Shown here: in pieces, positions 13,154-24,816 of the stretch
Position numbering within the stretch: the stretch's first letter is position 1
Layout: every line of letters begins with the position of its first letter
Source: Strigamia acuminata
Taxonomy: Eukaryota; Arthropoda; Chilopoda; Geophilomorpha; Linotaeniidae
Reading direction: 5' to 3'
Length of the DNA stretch: 64,000 nt
NCBI GenBank assembly: GCA_949358305.1
Contig: OX442316.1
Location: 3,968,001-4,032,000 of the forward strand
Notes under the pieces: model-generated
Databases searched by the model: none
Told to the model about the DNA's origin: nothing
What the model saw: the letters and a program-made list of their open reading frames with translations, nothing else
Made by a program: the position numbers and the translations under genes

Positions 13154-13301
13154 GAACAATTAAAACAAAAAACATTCAAATTTTTAAAATTTAAAAAACA
13201 AATTTAAAAATTCAAATGTATCTCAAAATCAAAATTTACATATTAAAAAAAAAAAAAAAAAAAAAAAATTATTTCCCTGAATAAGCCCACTCGAAATCCA
13301 C

Positions 13302-14591
13302 TCAATTACACCTCGCACCCGCACCGACCGAAGAAGTCGTCGGTTCCGGTTCTTCGACCCTGGGATTTTTATTCCGCGCCTTCCTGCACGTGAACCCCGG
13401 ATTGGGAAACCTCGCAAAAGTCAACCTCCAAAACGCAGCGCGAAACGCCAAATTATAAAAAGCATAAATAAACGGATTAATAGCCGAGTTGAGCCACCCC
13501 AACCAAGTCAACCCCGTGACCAAAATGGGAGGAAAATGACACTCATCGCCGCAAAACGGCCGAATGACATAAACGAGGAAAAACGGAAGCCAGCAAATAA
13601 TAAACCCACCAACCACAACAGCCAACGTCTTTGCCGCCTTCTTCTCCCTAAGAAACGACGCGTGTTCCTCCCCAACTCTCCGTCTCCTCGTCGGTCGCTG
13701 CGCCGACGCCACCGTCAACAAACATCCGTTATACGCCGCAACCGCCCCACGATGCCTCTGACTCGGCACCGAATGGTGACTACTACTCGACGAATCGTCT
13801 TCCGGCAAACTACTAGTCGACGGCCCATCCGGCCCGCTATCACTCGTCGTCGTAGTCACCGGAGACCGAGCCGCCCTTTGCCCGGCGCTCGACAACTCCG
13901 TCTCGGACACATTGGCTCGTCTCCGGCGCCTCCTGTGGCGCAAAATCCGCTCCCTCTTGCTGATCACACGCATGATGCACACGTAAACATACACCATCAC
14001 CACCAACGGGATGAAAAACGAACCGATCGACGAATAAAGCACGTAACCCTGGTCGCTGGTGTACTGGCACTCGTCGCCCTCGTCCTCGTCGACGTCGTCG
14101 TCCAGCCAGATGCGCTGGATCGTGTGAGCGGGCCGTGGACACGTGATGGCGACCGAGACGATCCAGACGACCGCGATCATCGCCAAGGCGAGTCTCTTGC
14201 TCCTGCGCGCGGAGTAGGCGAGCGGGCGAGTTATTGCTAGGTAGCGGTCCACGCTGATGCAGCAGAGGTTGAGGATGGACGCGGTGCAGAGGAGGACGTC
14301 CAGGGAGATCCAGAGGTCGCAGGCGACCCTGTCGAGTGGCCAGCTCTGCGCGATCTCGACGGCGATGCCGAGCGGCATGACCAGGAGCGCGACGAGGAGG
14401 TCGGCGATGGCCAGCGAGACGACGAAGCAGTTGGTGACGGAGCGCAGTCTGCGGGTGGTGGACACGGAGACGATGACCAGGGTGTTTCCGGTGACAGCCA
14501 CGAGGATGACCAGGGAGCCCAGAGTGAGTATGGTGATGGCTTTGGGGTCCTGGAGCGCGAGTGGAGCGCTCTCTTGTTGACTGGTGTTCAT
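13302..14591 (-). CDS. Class A aminergic G-protein-coupled receptor, octopamine/adrenergic-like, intronless
   Basis: A single exon encodes 429 aa, starting at MNTSQQES, which carries an N-glycosylation site. Seven membrane helices are clear. Class A landmarks are N36 (1.50), D64 (2.50), C91 (3.25), the amine-binding D98 (3.32), DRY at 115-117, CWLPFF in TM6 and NPFIY in TM7. TM5 has serines (YSSIGSFFIP) as in catechol- or phenol-amine receptors. The third intracellular loop is long, Arg/Ser-rich and low in complexity. The sequence SLDVLLCTASILNLCCISVDRYLAITRP resembles insect alpha2-adrenergic-like octopamine receptors, but dopamine or tyramine specificity cannot be excluded. The frame stays open upstream to 14816, but the extra 75 residues are Arg-rich and unlike a receptor N-terminus. 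The gene is strikingly GC-rich compared with its surroundings. Confidence 0.88.
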   Translation of the reverse strand: MNTSQQESAPLALQDPKAITILTLGSLVILVAVTGNTLVIVSVSTTRRLRSVTNCFVVSLAIADLLVALLVMPLGIAVEIAQSWPLDRVACDLWISLDVLLCTASILNLCCISVDRYLAITRPLAYSARRSKRLALAMIAVVWIVSVAITCPRPAHTIQRIWLDDDVDEDEGDECQYTSDQGYVLYSSIGSFFIPLVVMVYVYVCIMRVISKRERILRHRRRRRRANVSETELSSAGQRAARSPVTTTTSDSGPDGPSTSSLPEDDSSSSSHHSVPSQRHRGAVAAYNGCLLTVASAQRPTRRRRVGEEHASFLREKKAAKTLAVVVGGFIICWLPFFLVYVIRPFCGDECHFPPILVTGLTWLGWLNSAINPFIYAFYNLAFRAAFWRLTFARFPNPGFTCRKARNKNPRVEEPEPTTSSVGAGARCN

Positions 14592-15219
14592 CTTTCCCGT
14601 GAATAAGCAATCACGAAGCTGCACCGCATTGCTCAGGTGAGCCGCCAAGCGTTGCCATGACGACGCATCTGGAGATGGATGTTGACACCGCGCGACGAGC
14701 CACCTGATCGCGAGGTGCCGCACAATCGGGCCGGAAGAAGAATATGTTTGGAGCGATATTGACGGCGATATGCCCACGCCCGGCCGCCGGAAGATGCGCC
14801 GACGCCGCCGAGCCAAACACGTCTAACTCTTTCTCTTTCTCTTTGTCGCGCCCCCTCGCGCCGCTCCTCTGCTCTCCTCTCCTCTGCGCCTCCTCCTTTT
14901 CCACTTTTATCACACTCGAACCAGTTGAATGAATGCGAATCCAACAACTCGATGTCCTTTTGTCTACTCAAACGTCACGAGTTAAGCCGTTGCTTGGCAA
15001 CTCGCGGAGCGGTGTCCAAAAATGAGATGACACAGGCACGTTTCAACTTGCGGTCTCCATGGCAACTTCGATAAGACGGTTTCCTTATTTCAGAAACGGG
15101 ATGTCATCAATAGATTTTCATTCTCGGTAGTTTATCAATAACAATAATGATCGTAAACAATTTTTTTTTTTTTAATATTATTTTTTCTCTTAAAAAATTA
15201 CATTAGACATTGATATGTT
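14592..15219. other. GC-rich GPCR upstream region
   Basis: The sequence upstream of the GPCR start, likely 5' UTR and promoter, contains a pyrimidine-rich CT tract at about 14826-14905. Further right it becomes AT-rich and runs into the 3' end of the ARH3 gene. I see no second gene here. Confidence 0.45.
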
Positions 15220-17623
15220 TTAGATTGCGGTCAATAGTTGGTCGGCGAGTTGCACGAGTTGCTCGTGGGCTTCGCAGGGGGTGATGAGGTGGGTTGGGAT
15301 TGCGTCGACGCCCAAATGAGCACCGCAGATGCCACCGGCCATGCAGGCGATGGTGTCGGTGTCACCGCCTAAACCTAGGGGTAAATGAATGAATATTTTA
15401 GTTCGTGCGAGGTGATGGGAAAGCGAGGATTTACTTATGGCGTAATGAATGGTTCGTTCGAATGAATTTTCACTCTAGAATTTGGTTTTAAAAAATAAAT
15501 AAATAAATAAATAAATAAACAAATGAGTTATTATCGATGGCGGTTTTATAAGGTTTTTTTGTTGTTGGTAAGGATTCAACAGGTGTGCTAGAAAATGGAT
15601 TTCTTTCTTTCACGTTTCTCACGCTAAACCGCGTTTATCTGCTAAAAGAAATGAAATTGCTGTGAAAATGTGTCCAATACACACCTGTTGCACCAACTAA
15701 CAACAAATAAAACAACCTGCTCGTACAAAACAAGCTTAAATATGTTGTTGTTGTTGTTGTTATGTTTCTATTTTCGGAACTCGTCTACTATAAAGTGGTT
15801 CTTAACCTTTTCGGACTCTGAGACCATTAGATTCTCAAAACATTTTCTCAAAACATATGACTTTTGGTGACTTTTGGTGCCCAGTCCAGAGGGTTACCCA
15901 GTCCTGGTGTGCTAGACGGAGTTCACTGCACCACAGCAATGAAAACTGCACTTATCGTGCCACCCCGTTTAATAGCCCGAACGTTTAATTTTTTTTGGGC
16001 CGCCTTCCCCGGCGCTAATTTGAAACTCGGCGTTTATATGAACCGGGCACGTTCTGAATTTTGGGTTGATAACTGCCAGGCGTTAAAACGAGGCCGGCGC
16101 CTTAATCAACCCAAGCTATTAAACGGGGTAGTACCGTATGTGCAGTTTTTACAGTTTATAGATATTCATTACTGTTAAAATAAAATTTTATAAAAAAAAT
16201 ATTACACATCTTTTTGAATTATCGATTCAACGTGTATTAATCTGATTACTGATTACGTAAACAATATTTTGGCCTCTAAAACGCCCGACTTGAGGAGGCA
16301 AGATAGCGTATAATATAAATCAATCAAAAATCAATTTGCATGCCTTAAAAACATGCAAAATAGGGAATCATTTATTCCCTCCACTCTTTATTCGTGATTG
16401 CACTTACACTGATCCCCTCGAGAGTCCTCCCGCTAACCAAATAAGCAAATATAGCTGCCGGGACCGACTTAAGAGCACTCACATTATTGCCTACAAACAG
16501 AAAGACATTTTAAATCCCATTTGAACGTTTTAATCGCGGCCAATCGCACCTAATTCATCCACAATTCGTTGCTTATCCGGCATTTCCGGTTCGTTCAGCA
16601 GCGCCTCCATCTTTTTCAACTGATGCGTGTAATGCGGATTGCCGGTTCTTTAAATAAAATCAACGTTCTTCAATGATTTTTAATCAAAAATGTGCGCCAT
16701 ACTTTTCCACTTTTTCCATTCGTGCGCGCAATTCGCGCACAAACTCGAGCGGATTAATCGAATCGGACGGATCGGTCAATAGGGCTTGTCGCACGGCGAT
16801 CGCCTGCAATATCGCGCCGTTGTAGCCGTTGCAATGAGCATGCGTCAACAGAGATGAGTCGCGAGCAGCCTGCGTAAATAAGTCTAGTGAGAGCGAAGAT
16901 TAAGGGGGTAAATGTTACCTCACCTCAATCAACACGTCTAAGTCTTTATGGAAAAAGAGAGCCACTGGAGTTACGCGCATCGCTGCACCGTTGCCATAGG
17001 AACCGGTTCCGTTGAATTGATCTTTTGCTGGTTTTAAAACGTCGCCGCCACTCCCAGTGCGCCTCAGTTTGTGGAATACTTGGCCGACGTGGGTTCCGTA
17101 GCCCCTGTCCGGCTCTGCGTAGTACAGTTCGGTCAATCTAATGTGTAAATTAATAAATTAATTTTAATTTTACTTGTTTTTTGTTTTGAATCTCATTTTT
17201 GCTGCTTGTTTTCGTTTTTATTTGAAATTGATTCTGCGAAATTTTTTTTTCGTTTCACCTTTTAGCAAGATCCTGTTGATTGATATTTTTGTTTTCTGCG
17301 AGGGATTTTGCCAGCACTTTTGTCATAGCAGTGTCATCGGTGTACGGTAAAGAGCCTTTAATGTAATGGTAGAAAATATGATTACGTAGGAAAGTTTTTA
17401 ATTTTTAATTTTTGAAAAATGTATAAATTTTTGCTTGTCGATGTCCACCTTGGTCCTTTTCACCGTTGTGTAGAGCCTCGAAAAAATTTGCCACACGTTT
17501 GCTGCTTAGTAAGACTGGTAGTTCTGCCGATTCAAAACGTTCGCCCAAGCAGTCACCGATTAAACAGCCTAATAGACTGCCTTGAAATTTTTTTCTTAAC
17601 GTTGCCGTTGCAGTCGCCGCCAT
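15220..17623 (-). CDS. ADPRS: ADP-ribosylhydrolase ARH3 (ADP-ribosylserine hydrolase)
   Basis: Eight exons: 17623-17464, 17355-17259, 17137-16924, 16869-16703, 16647-16550, 16490-16408, 15474-15435, 15374-15220; 1,014 nt, 337 aa. ARH3 removes ADP-ribose from serine and degrades poly(ADP-ribose) in nucleus and mitochondria, using two Mg ions. Seen in sequence: the start FQGSLLGCLIGDCLGERFE, Mg-binding T59-D60-D61 (YTDDTAM), the substrate-loop region FNGTGSYGNGAAMRV, THAHCNGYNGAILQA, and the second metal motif SLGGDTDTIACMAG with D291 and D293. The length is close to the human enzyme. The 40-nt seventh exon is supported by phase on both sides and by the conserved RT-I-Y-I-S-L-G-G reading. Its preceding intron (15475-16407) carries a small inverted-repeat element. 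Confidence 0.95.
15941..16153. mobile_element. Small inverted-repeat (MITE-like) element in ARH3 intron
   Basis: The ends are imperfect inverted repeats about 45 nt long. The left arm begins GAAAACTGCAC and contains ACCCCGTTTAATAGC. The right arm, read in reverse complement, begins AAAAACTGCAC and contains ACCCCGTTTAATAGC. It carries no coding capacity. Exact termini and target duplication are not clear to me. Confidence 0.6.
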
Positions 17624-18532
17624 GATTGTTTGACCCGAGCGAAAACATGATCCGCCCACAGATAAAGAAAAAACATACTCAACTAATAAAGATTAAAAAT
17701 TCTAAAACAAAAATCAATTTAATTACATGAAGAATAAATAAACATTTTTTATTTAATTTAAAAAAATGATTTTTTGGAATGCTTTTGTGATTTATAAATC
17801 ACAAAACATGGCGCCACGTAGCGCACGAACGAAACACGATTTCACATAAACAATTCAACATCATTATATTTTTAAAAAATAAATAAATAAAATAAAATTA
17901 AACACTTTATTTCTAATTTATTTAACATCTAAATTATTTCAACGCGATAAAAATTATCTAAAAAAACACTATATCTAATTAAATTCCCAAACCAATAAAA
18001 AAAGAATAACCTGGTGTTAATATTTATAAGTTAAAATCCAACACAAATATCAATTGCGACCCTCGAAATTCCAGCTAAAAAATTATTCCAATCAAAAAAA
18101 CATTATTAACAATAACCATTTCGTAAGTTATCGTAACGTTAAATCAATCTCCGAGTTTCCATTGCCATCAAATGCGGCGATTTACATGCACATCGTGCTA
18201 AATGAAAACCATCAATAGGGATCCACCCACTCAACTAAACCATGGTAAAACAATTGCGTCTCCAAAACCAAAACAATCGAACACAAACAACCAAATTTAC
18301 ACATTCAAAACCATCCACTTAACACACACTGTTCAAAAAAACACGCACACTCTTAAAAAAACACAAATAAGCGCAAAACACGGCGTTTGTTGACCCTCGT
18401 TACAACAACACGATGAAGTCATTAATTGAATTAGTCATCGAGATAATTAGAAAATTCTCGAGGTTTTTTGTTAAAAAAAATAACCAAAAAACTAAACATA
18501 TTTTTTATTTTCAGAAGTAAACATGCGTCTCA
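17624..18532. promoter_or_regulatory. Divergent ARH3/SLC35F5 upstream region with overlapping uORF
   Basis: This 0.9-kb region separates the divergent start codons of ARH3 and SLC35F5. A TTTTCAG acceptor ends at 18514, so the SLC35F5 start exon probably follows a 5' UTR intron. A five-codon upstream ORF (ATG 18523, stop TAA 18538-18540) overlaps the SLC35F5 start codon at 18533 in another frame. The rest is AT-rich with no recognisable gene. Confidence 0.45.
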
Positions 18533-20800
18533 ATGGCTAATCCTTTAGACACACAAAAATTGTGCATCGGTGTTTCTGTGTTGTTAATTGTGGATATCAT
18601 TTGGGTCGCATCGTCCGAAGTCACCGAGGTAAATAAAAAAAAAGCATTAAGCGAATAGAAATTGCACGGTTTAATGTTTTAAAAGCACGCCAAAGTGGTT
18701 TGGTGAATTCATTACATAATTTTTGCCATTTAAAACACTCAATGGGAGTCCGGAAGCATGTTCCTCAATGGCATTTCAGTGACTTCCTCACGTGACAAGT
18801 GCTAATGTTTTGTTAAATACATTTTTTCGCTCGAATTAATTGGAATTAATAACAAAAACGATGTTTTTAATGTAAAAATTTACTTTTTGTGGATTTAATT
18901 TATGTTTTTTTCTATTTTTCAGCATCTATTTAAGAATGAACATTATAATAAACCGTTTTTTAGTACCTTTCTGAAGACAATCTTGTTTACTCTTTACCTT
19001 ATGGGGTTTCTTGTATTCAGGTCGTGGAGAGAACAGTGTTGGCGACAACCAACAGCTATGGTAAAATTTATACATTAGTTGAATCGTATTTAATAAATAA
19101 CTTATTTATTTTACAGTATGTTGATCCAAATACTGAATCAGAACACCACTCGGTGTTCATAGAAGATCCACTTCTAGTAATTTTAATTTTATTTCTTTAA
19201 AGATTCATTAAAATAAATAATAATTATTCATCATATTTCAGAGCGATTCCAAATATTTACCAATTAAATTCCATGACGGCGAGGACAAAAGTAGTGGAAC
19301 CGAATCGGACGATCCATCGTCAAGTAAATAGAACATTCGACGATATTTTGCAGTAATTTGACCGTTAAATTCACTTTAGATCTGAACCGGTCTCGTTTGG
19401 TTCGATTTAGTAAAGTAATGGAAGTCAGGCAGCTTTCTGGTAATACTCCTACATCTATATAATTTATTATTATTATTATTATTAATATTATTAATTTTAG
19501 AATCTCAGGCAGACGACGCTGCCTTGGCTCGCTTGTCGTATACCGCGTCAATAAAAGCTCAAGAGGAGGCGGCAAGATGGGCAAATAAGTATAGCATAAG
19601 AAAAGTAGCAAAAATTGCTTTACAGTTCACACTTTTAGTACGCCAAGTTTAAAATCACCATTAGTTTTAGTTGATAATTGTGTTTTTTCCTCCTATTTCT
19701 AGTGGTACGCGGGTAACTGGGCTTATCAAATGGCCCTGTCCAAAACAGAGGTTGGATTGGTCAATGTTTTATCCAGTTCTGCCGGAATCTACACACTCAT
19801 TTTGGCCAGTATTTTTCCGGCAAATAGCAGTGATAGATTCACTCTATCGAAATTAACTGCCGTGTTGATCAAGTAGACATTTTTGAAAGCAAATTTAATG
19901 CAAATGTCTAATTTTTATTGCTCGACTTGTTTAGTGTGGCTGGTATTGTTGCAGTTACATTTGCAGATTATAGATTTGAAGGAAGTTTTCCATATGGGGC
20001 AGTTTGGTCTCTTGTTGGAGCGTTTTTCTATGCTGTATATATTGTTTTGATCAGAAGAAAAGTAGAAAGTGAAGAAAAAATGGACGTTTCTATGTTTTTT
20101 GGTAACGATCTCACTTAAAAACATTAAGTTTGCGCACATTTAAACAACAACATTATGTTTAAACCTGTTTTGAATGTTTGAATAATGTTATATTGTGTGT
20201 TTCAGGATTTGTTGGTTTGTTTACGCTTATATTTTTATGGCCTACATTTTTTATTCTCCATTACACCCACACGGAAACCTTTGAATGGCCCAACCAAGTG
20301 CAATGGACCCTTTTAATAGTCAATGGTCTTATAGGAACAGTTTTTTCGGAACTCTTGTGGTTACTGTAAGTTAATAATTCCGTAAAAATAATTTAATTTA
20401 AAATTTATTTTTTAAATTTGATTTTCCAGTGGCTGTTTTCTGTCATCGTCTCTAATAGGCACTTTAGCAATCAGCTTGACCATTCCAATGGCCATGTTTG
20501 CTGATGTTACCCTTAAAGGAGTCAAGTACTCGTATTTGTTGTATGTTGGTGCGGTGCCTGTGTTCCTCGCATTCTTTGGTGTTTCCATCTTAGCGTATTA
20601 TGAAAACTGGGATCCAGTTACTGTGTGTCTCAAGCGGCTCTTGCTGCTCGTTTGCAGCCGGCGACAATTAGCTAGGTAGGAGAATTGTGGATGTTTAATT
20701 GGAGGTGTTGTAAGTAGATTTTGTTTTCAGGTTACGTGATATTGAGAAAGAACAAACGGAGTCTTTGATAGGAATAAATAACGATGAACACGACGCGTGA
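18533..20800 (+). CDS. SLC35F5: Solute carrier family 35 member F5-like, complete copy
   Basis: Eleven exons: 18533-18628, 18923-19060, 19117-19176, 19242-19323, 19380-19439, 19501-19637, 19703-19872, 19935-20101, 20206-20365, 20430-20675, 20731-20800; 1,386 nt, 461 aa. It is a drug/metabolite-transporter-type protein with about ten spans. Family features include [20 protein letters not shown] followed by [17 protein letters not shown], then [12 protein letters not shown] and [16 protein letters not shown], and the final [15 protein letters not shown] with YYENWDPV. Human SLC35F5 is a probable transporter of unknown substrate. All introns are short except the first. Exons 2-11 lie inside the 5.9-kb tandem duplication, so only this copy keeps the authentic start exon. 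Confidence 0.93.
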
Positions 20801-21362
20801 TGTCGGGCCTTGAGTATTTTTTAAGTGCCAAAACTGCGGATGTTTACGTGATATTGTTTCCATTGCCGAACTCTTGTAATAAGTTCCTGATTTAAAAGAA
20901 AGATAATATTATAATTTCAAGTGTACGGAGGGGTAAATGAACTATGCAAGTACTGCGTTGTTATGCACACTTGACTTAGTGTAATATAAATTTTAATTTG
21001 TATCAAGTGGTTTTTTTGTTAATTCGTGTCGATTTGCAAATGATTTCTTGTCAATAAAATGAAAAAGATTTCAATTAATTATGTAATATATTGTAATAAA
21101 ATAGTTGCAGCATCATTTCGTTAGCAAGTTGACAAAAGAATCGTGACTGACTATATGTTTGCATTAAAAAATTAACATTTATTATATATATTTGGTAAGT
21201 AAAAATACAATTTAGTACAAAAGTATATTCAGATCTTTACGTTGATATTGGAGAGGAGACTATTTTAATGTTTGAGGCAATAGACTGTTACAATGTTTAA
21301 TCAAAACACATAAAAGTTGAAAAAGAAAATACAGGGAGAAGGTTTAGGATTCCTGTTAAATG

Positions 21363-24300
21363 CTACACGGGTTGACTGAAATCTGTTGAGCTTTGCACGT
21401 CAACTTCAATACATTGAAGTTGACGATTTCCACGCTTTGTACTTTCTTTTGATGAATGAAATGCGGGTTTTAGATGAGCCGCGTAAAACTCACAGAGTAT
21501 AACTCGCATGGGATACAATTGGCAAATATCAACACAATCACATATTGCATTCATACAAAATAAAACTACTTGAAGACACGGTGTGAAAATGAGAAACCCA
21601 CCGTTAAGAAGTATATTGCGGTCACCGTACAAAACCGTCACGACCACTAAGCTCACATATTCAATTATTTCATACAAAACGTATAACCAATATTTCTTTC
21701 CAGTTCGTTCATTCTTTAGTCTGACAAAATAAAACACATAAACAAAAGCAAAAACAAGATAGAAACTCCGTTCAGAGCAACCGCTGTGTAGCATATTGGT
21801 TCCGAATAACAAAACCATCACAAAACTCCAACGAAGGAAAACAACTAGCAAAATCCAGAAATTCGGAAATAATAATGCAAATGCAGCAAGACTTAAAACT
21901 CTGCCCATAATAAAGAGAAGACGGAAAAAAAAATGTGTAAATTCCATTGATAAATCCTTTTTAATACGGCGGGTGGAAGTAGTCAGCGATATTGTTAGCG
22001 ATACAGTCGTCAACACAACAACTAAGATTTGGATTTGCCTCTGTTGTGACTTCTGATACAAATCTGTCAAATAAATTTAACATCTCATTAGTTTTTTCCT
22101 GTAATAAAAAATACAATTATTACCTCTGACCAGCAATATAAAATCATTTGTGTCATCTGTGATATTTAGGGCTACCGGTAGTTCTAAAAATACGAGCAAT
22201 GATGAAAGCTCAAATCTGGTTACAAAATTGACAGAAATCAATAATACAGCTTCAATCATTTGAATACATACATAGAGTACCGGTATTCAATTAATCGGGT
22301 GACAATTAACCAAAAGCATAAATCCAACGAATCTTCAATTAAGATTAAACGGTTAAGCATTAAAGCAAATGGGCACCTTTCGATAATCCGATCGTTCATT
22401 TACTGTCCAATTAATTGATGCCAGGTTAACTATCACCCCATTCAATAGTTGTCTCCATTTAATTAATGTCGCCAATCCAATACATACCTGTGGTTTGAAA
22501 CGTGGGTAATGTAACTGTATCATTGACACCCGTCATGTTTGAAGCCTGCTCTGAAAATATTAAAATCTGTTGAAATGCAGACCATACGGAGTAGGTGCAA
22601 GTCTACAACTATTTTTTTTCATGTAATTTTGAGATACCATCACCTCTTTTCTGTTTCATTTTTGGAAGTTTATTTTGTTTGATTACCTTCTACAGCCATG
22701 TTATGATCATGCGTTTCAATTATCAAAATGGACACCTGCAAAACTAATTGAGGAGCCAATTCCAGATAGGCTTCGAGCAACTTCAATAAACGCATGATAT
22801 TGTCGAAATTAACTCTGTACGCAGAATATAATGCGCAATCGAAACTTTTCCTACTTTTTAATCCGAAATGCAAAGTTTCAATCGCCCTAAATAAAATCAC
22901 ATTTCAATTTAAATCGTTTTTAACTTTCCATAACGATCTTTACCTCCACGCAGGAGCCATTAATAACATGTGAAAAATAATACGCATCCTCCACATTATC
23001 GGAGGAACGGTTGAAACTGCTTCTATTGCATCATCGGAACAGTACCTACGTACAAAGAGGCGCATGATAAATCGCGAAAAAAGAAATCGCGAATCCCAAA
23101 AAAAGCGACATTTGAAATCGCTACTTGTGGAATCGCGAATCGTGTTAGCGCAAACTCTCACTGGCGCGAACTCAAACTGGCGCTAATTAGACACGCGCGA
23201 AAAAAGCAATCGCGAAATACACAAATCGCGAAACATCGCGAAAAAAGCAATCGCGAAATAAACAAATCGCGAAAAATCGCGAATAAAACAAATCGCGAAT
23301 AAAACAAATCGCGAAAAATCGCGAAAAAACACAAACATCACAAACATCACAAACTGCAAATAATCGAGCCCGTTTCGCCGCCCGTTTCACCGCCCGTTTC
23401 ACCCGTTGGACGCACATTACGGAGTGTCAAAGATAGGATGGCAGCAGCAAATTCACCACCACCCGCAAATCCAGCGGTTACGCAGCGTGGACGAGGGCGA
23501 GGGCGAGGGCGAGGGCGTGGGCGAGGACTTGGCCGAGCTTCGGCAACACTGTAAAGTTTTTGTGTTCGTTCCTTGTTTCATTTTGTTAATAAGTTAAGTA
23601 AATAGTTTCAATTTTTTGCATTTTTTCGATTTTTTCAATTTTTTCCATTTTTTTCGATTTTTCCTCAATTTCGCGTTTTCTGAATTTCGCGTTTTCTTTT
23701 TGCGAATTTTTGTAACATTTCGCTAAAGTTTGATTCGCGATTTCTTTTTTCGCGATTTTTTCTTTCGCGATTCCTTTTTTCGCGCCTACTTCCGTATAAA
23801 AAAACAAATCCCGATTTTCGCGATTCCTTCTTTTCGCGATTTCTTTTTTCGCGATACATCCGCCACCCCCGTACAAATAGCAAATGTCAGAAGCGGATTC
23901 AGGGGGTGAGGGTGGCATGGAGACCAAAAATTCATTGAGACCAAAAAAAGTCATGTTTAAGCCAAAAACAATTACTATTGACCATAAACATTCAATTTTA
24001 TGATAAAAAACATTCACTTTTATGATTAAAAAAACATTCAATTTTATAATAAAAAACATTCAATTTTATAATAAAAAACATTCAATTTTATGATAAAAAA
24101 CATTCAATTTTTGTGTGTAAACTAACAAAAATGGTCTCCTATTTGTTTTCGTGATCTGCCCCGTCTTGTATTCACAGTCATTTCTTTCGTTTGCTTATTT
24201 GCTTACCATATCATGCTGAAAATACTAATGAACGTGGACGGGACAACAATAAACATCATGGTTAAACCGAAATAAAGATAAAGTCCTTGATTGAAGTAAG

Positions 24301-24677
24301 ACTTCATTAAAAAATATCAGTGACGAGATCGACACAGAATAAAACGATGGCAGCAAGTGCAATTACAAAATCGCATCGAGTGAATTTTAAATCATCTCGG
24401 TTAAATGACCTCTCTCGATGCTCTTCTCCATCTTCTTCTGCTCCGCCATCGTCTAATTCTAAATAAACAATAATTTAATAAAAAAAAATTATTTTTTCAT
24501 TTATTCGGAACTTTGGTTCTCTCGATGCTCTTCTCGATCTGCAACTACTCCCATTTCTTCATTTTCGGAATCTGACCTGACGTTTAAAACTATTATTTCT
24601 TCATTTTCGGAACCTTGGTTCACTCGATGCCGTTTGCGAACGTCTAAAGCTATTTTTTCTATTTCTTCATTTCTTCA
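21363..24677 (-). pseudogene. XKR-A, XK-related protein gene, truncated and frameshifted
   Basis: Recognisable exons: 24458-24207 (transmembrane part of exon 1), 23045-22944, 22886-22687, 22550-22488, 22183-22124, 22063-21363. The family is recognised by LLKLLEAYLELAPQLVLQVS, the MWRMRIIFHMLLMAPAWR helix, and the multi-span last exon with FPNFWILLVVFLRW. XK-related proteins are plasma-membrane proteins; several are caspase-activated phospholipid scramblases. Two defects are seen. The N-terminal exon is cut at 24677 by the tandem-duplication junction, leaving no start codon. An A6 tract at 24308-24313, against A7 in XKR-C and XKR-I, shifts the frame and gives a stop directly after DIF in the first membrane segment. 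Intron 1 contains TCGCGAA-rich and ATTCAATTTTATG repeats. Confidence 0.85.
23195..24110. repeat. TCGCGAA-rich and ATTCAATTTTATG simple-repeat block in XKR-A intron 1
   Basis: About 23195-23345 is built from variants of AAATCGCGAA. The same words recur on the opposite strand at 23690-23860. About 23985-24110 repeats a 22-23-nt unit containing AACATTCAATTTTATGATAA. The identical block recurs at about 29089-30004 in the second tandem copy. Related ATTCAATTTTATG repeats occur in intron 1 of most other units. Confidence 0.75.
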
Positions 24678-24816
24678 TTCCTCACGTGACAAGTGCTAAT
24701 GTTTTGTTAAATACATTTTTTCGCTCGAATTAATTGGAATTAATAACAAAAACGATGTTTTTAATGTAAAAATTTACTTTTTGTGGATTTAATTTATGTT
24801 TTTTTCTATTTTTCAG

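Noticed and set aside
13536..14610. Long + strand and second-frame ORFs (234 and 256 codons)
   Set aside because: Shadow frames of the GC-rich GPCR; their proteins are Arg/His-rich without domains.
14592..14816. N-terminal extension of the GPCR reading frame
   Set aside because: The extra residues are Arg-rich and unlike receptor N-termini, while MNTSQQES gives a normal glycosylated start.
17624..17659. ARH3 frame extended upstream to 17659
   Set aside because: That position is a GTG codon, not ATG; the first ATG in frame is at 17623 and fits the family N-terminus.
23195..23345. Regularly spaced TCGCGAA repeats considered as a CRISPR-like array
   Set aside because: Units vary in spacing and there are no unique spacers; the context is a eukaryotic intron.
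23187..24059. Lys/Arg-rich ORFs in XKR-A intron 1
   Set aside because: They are built from TCGCGAA-type simple repeats and lie within an intron between well-supported exons.
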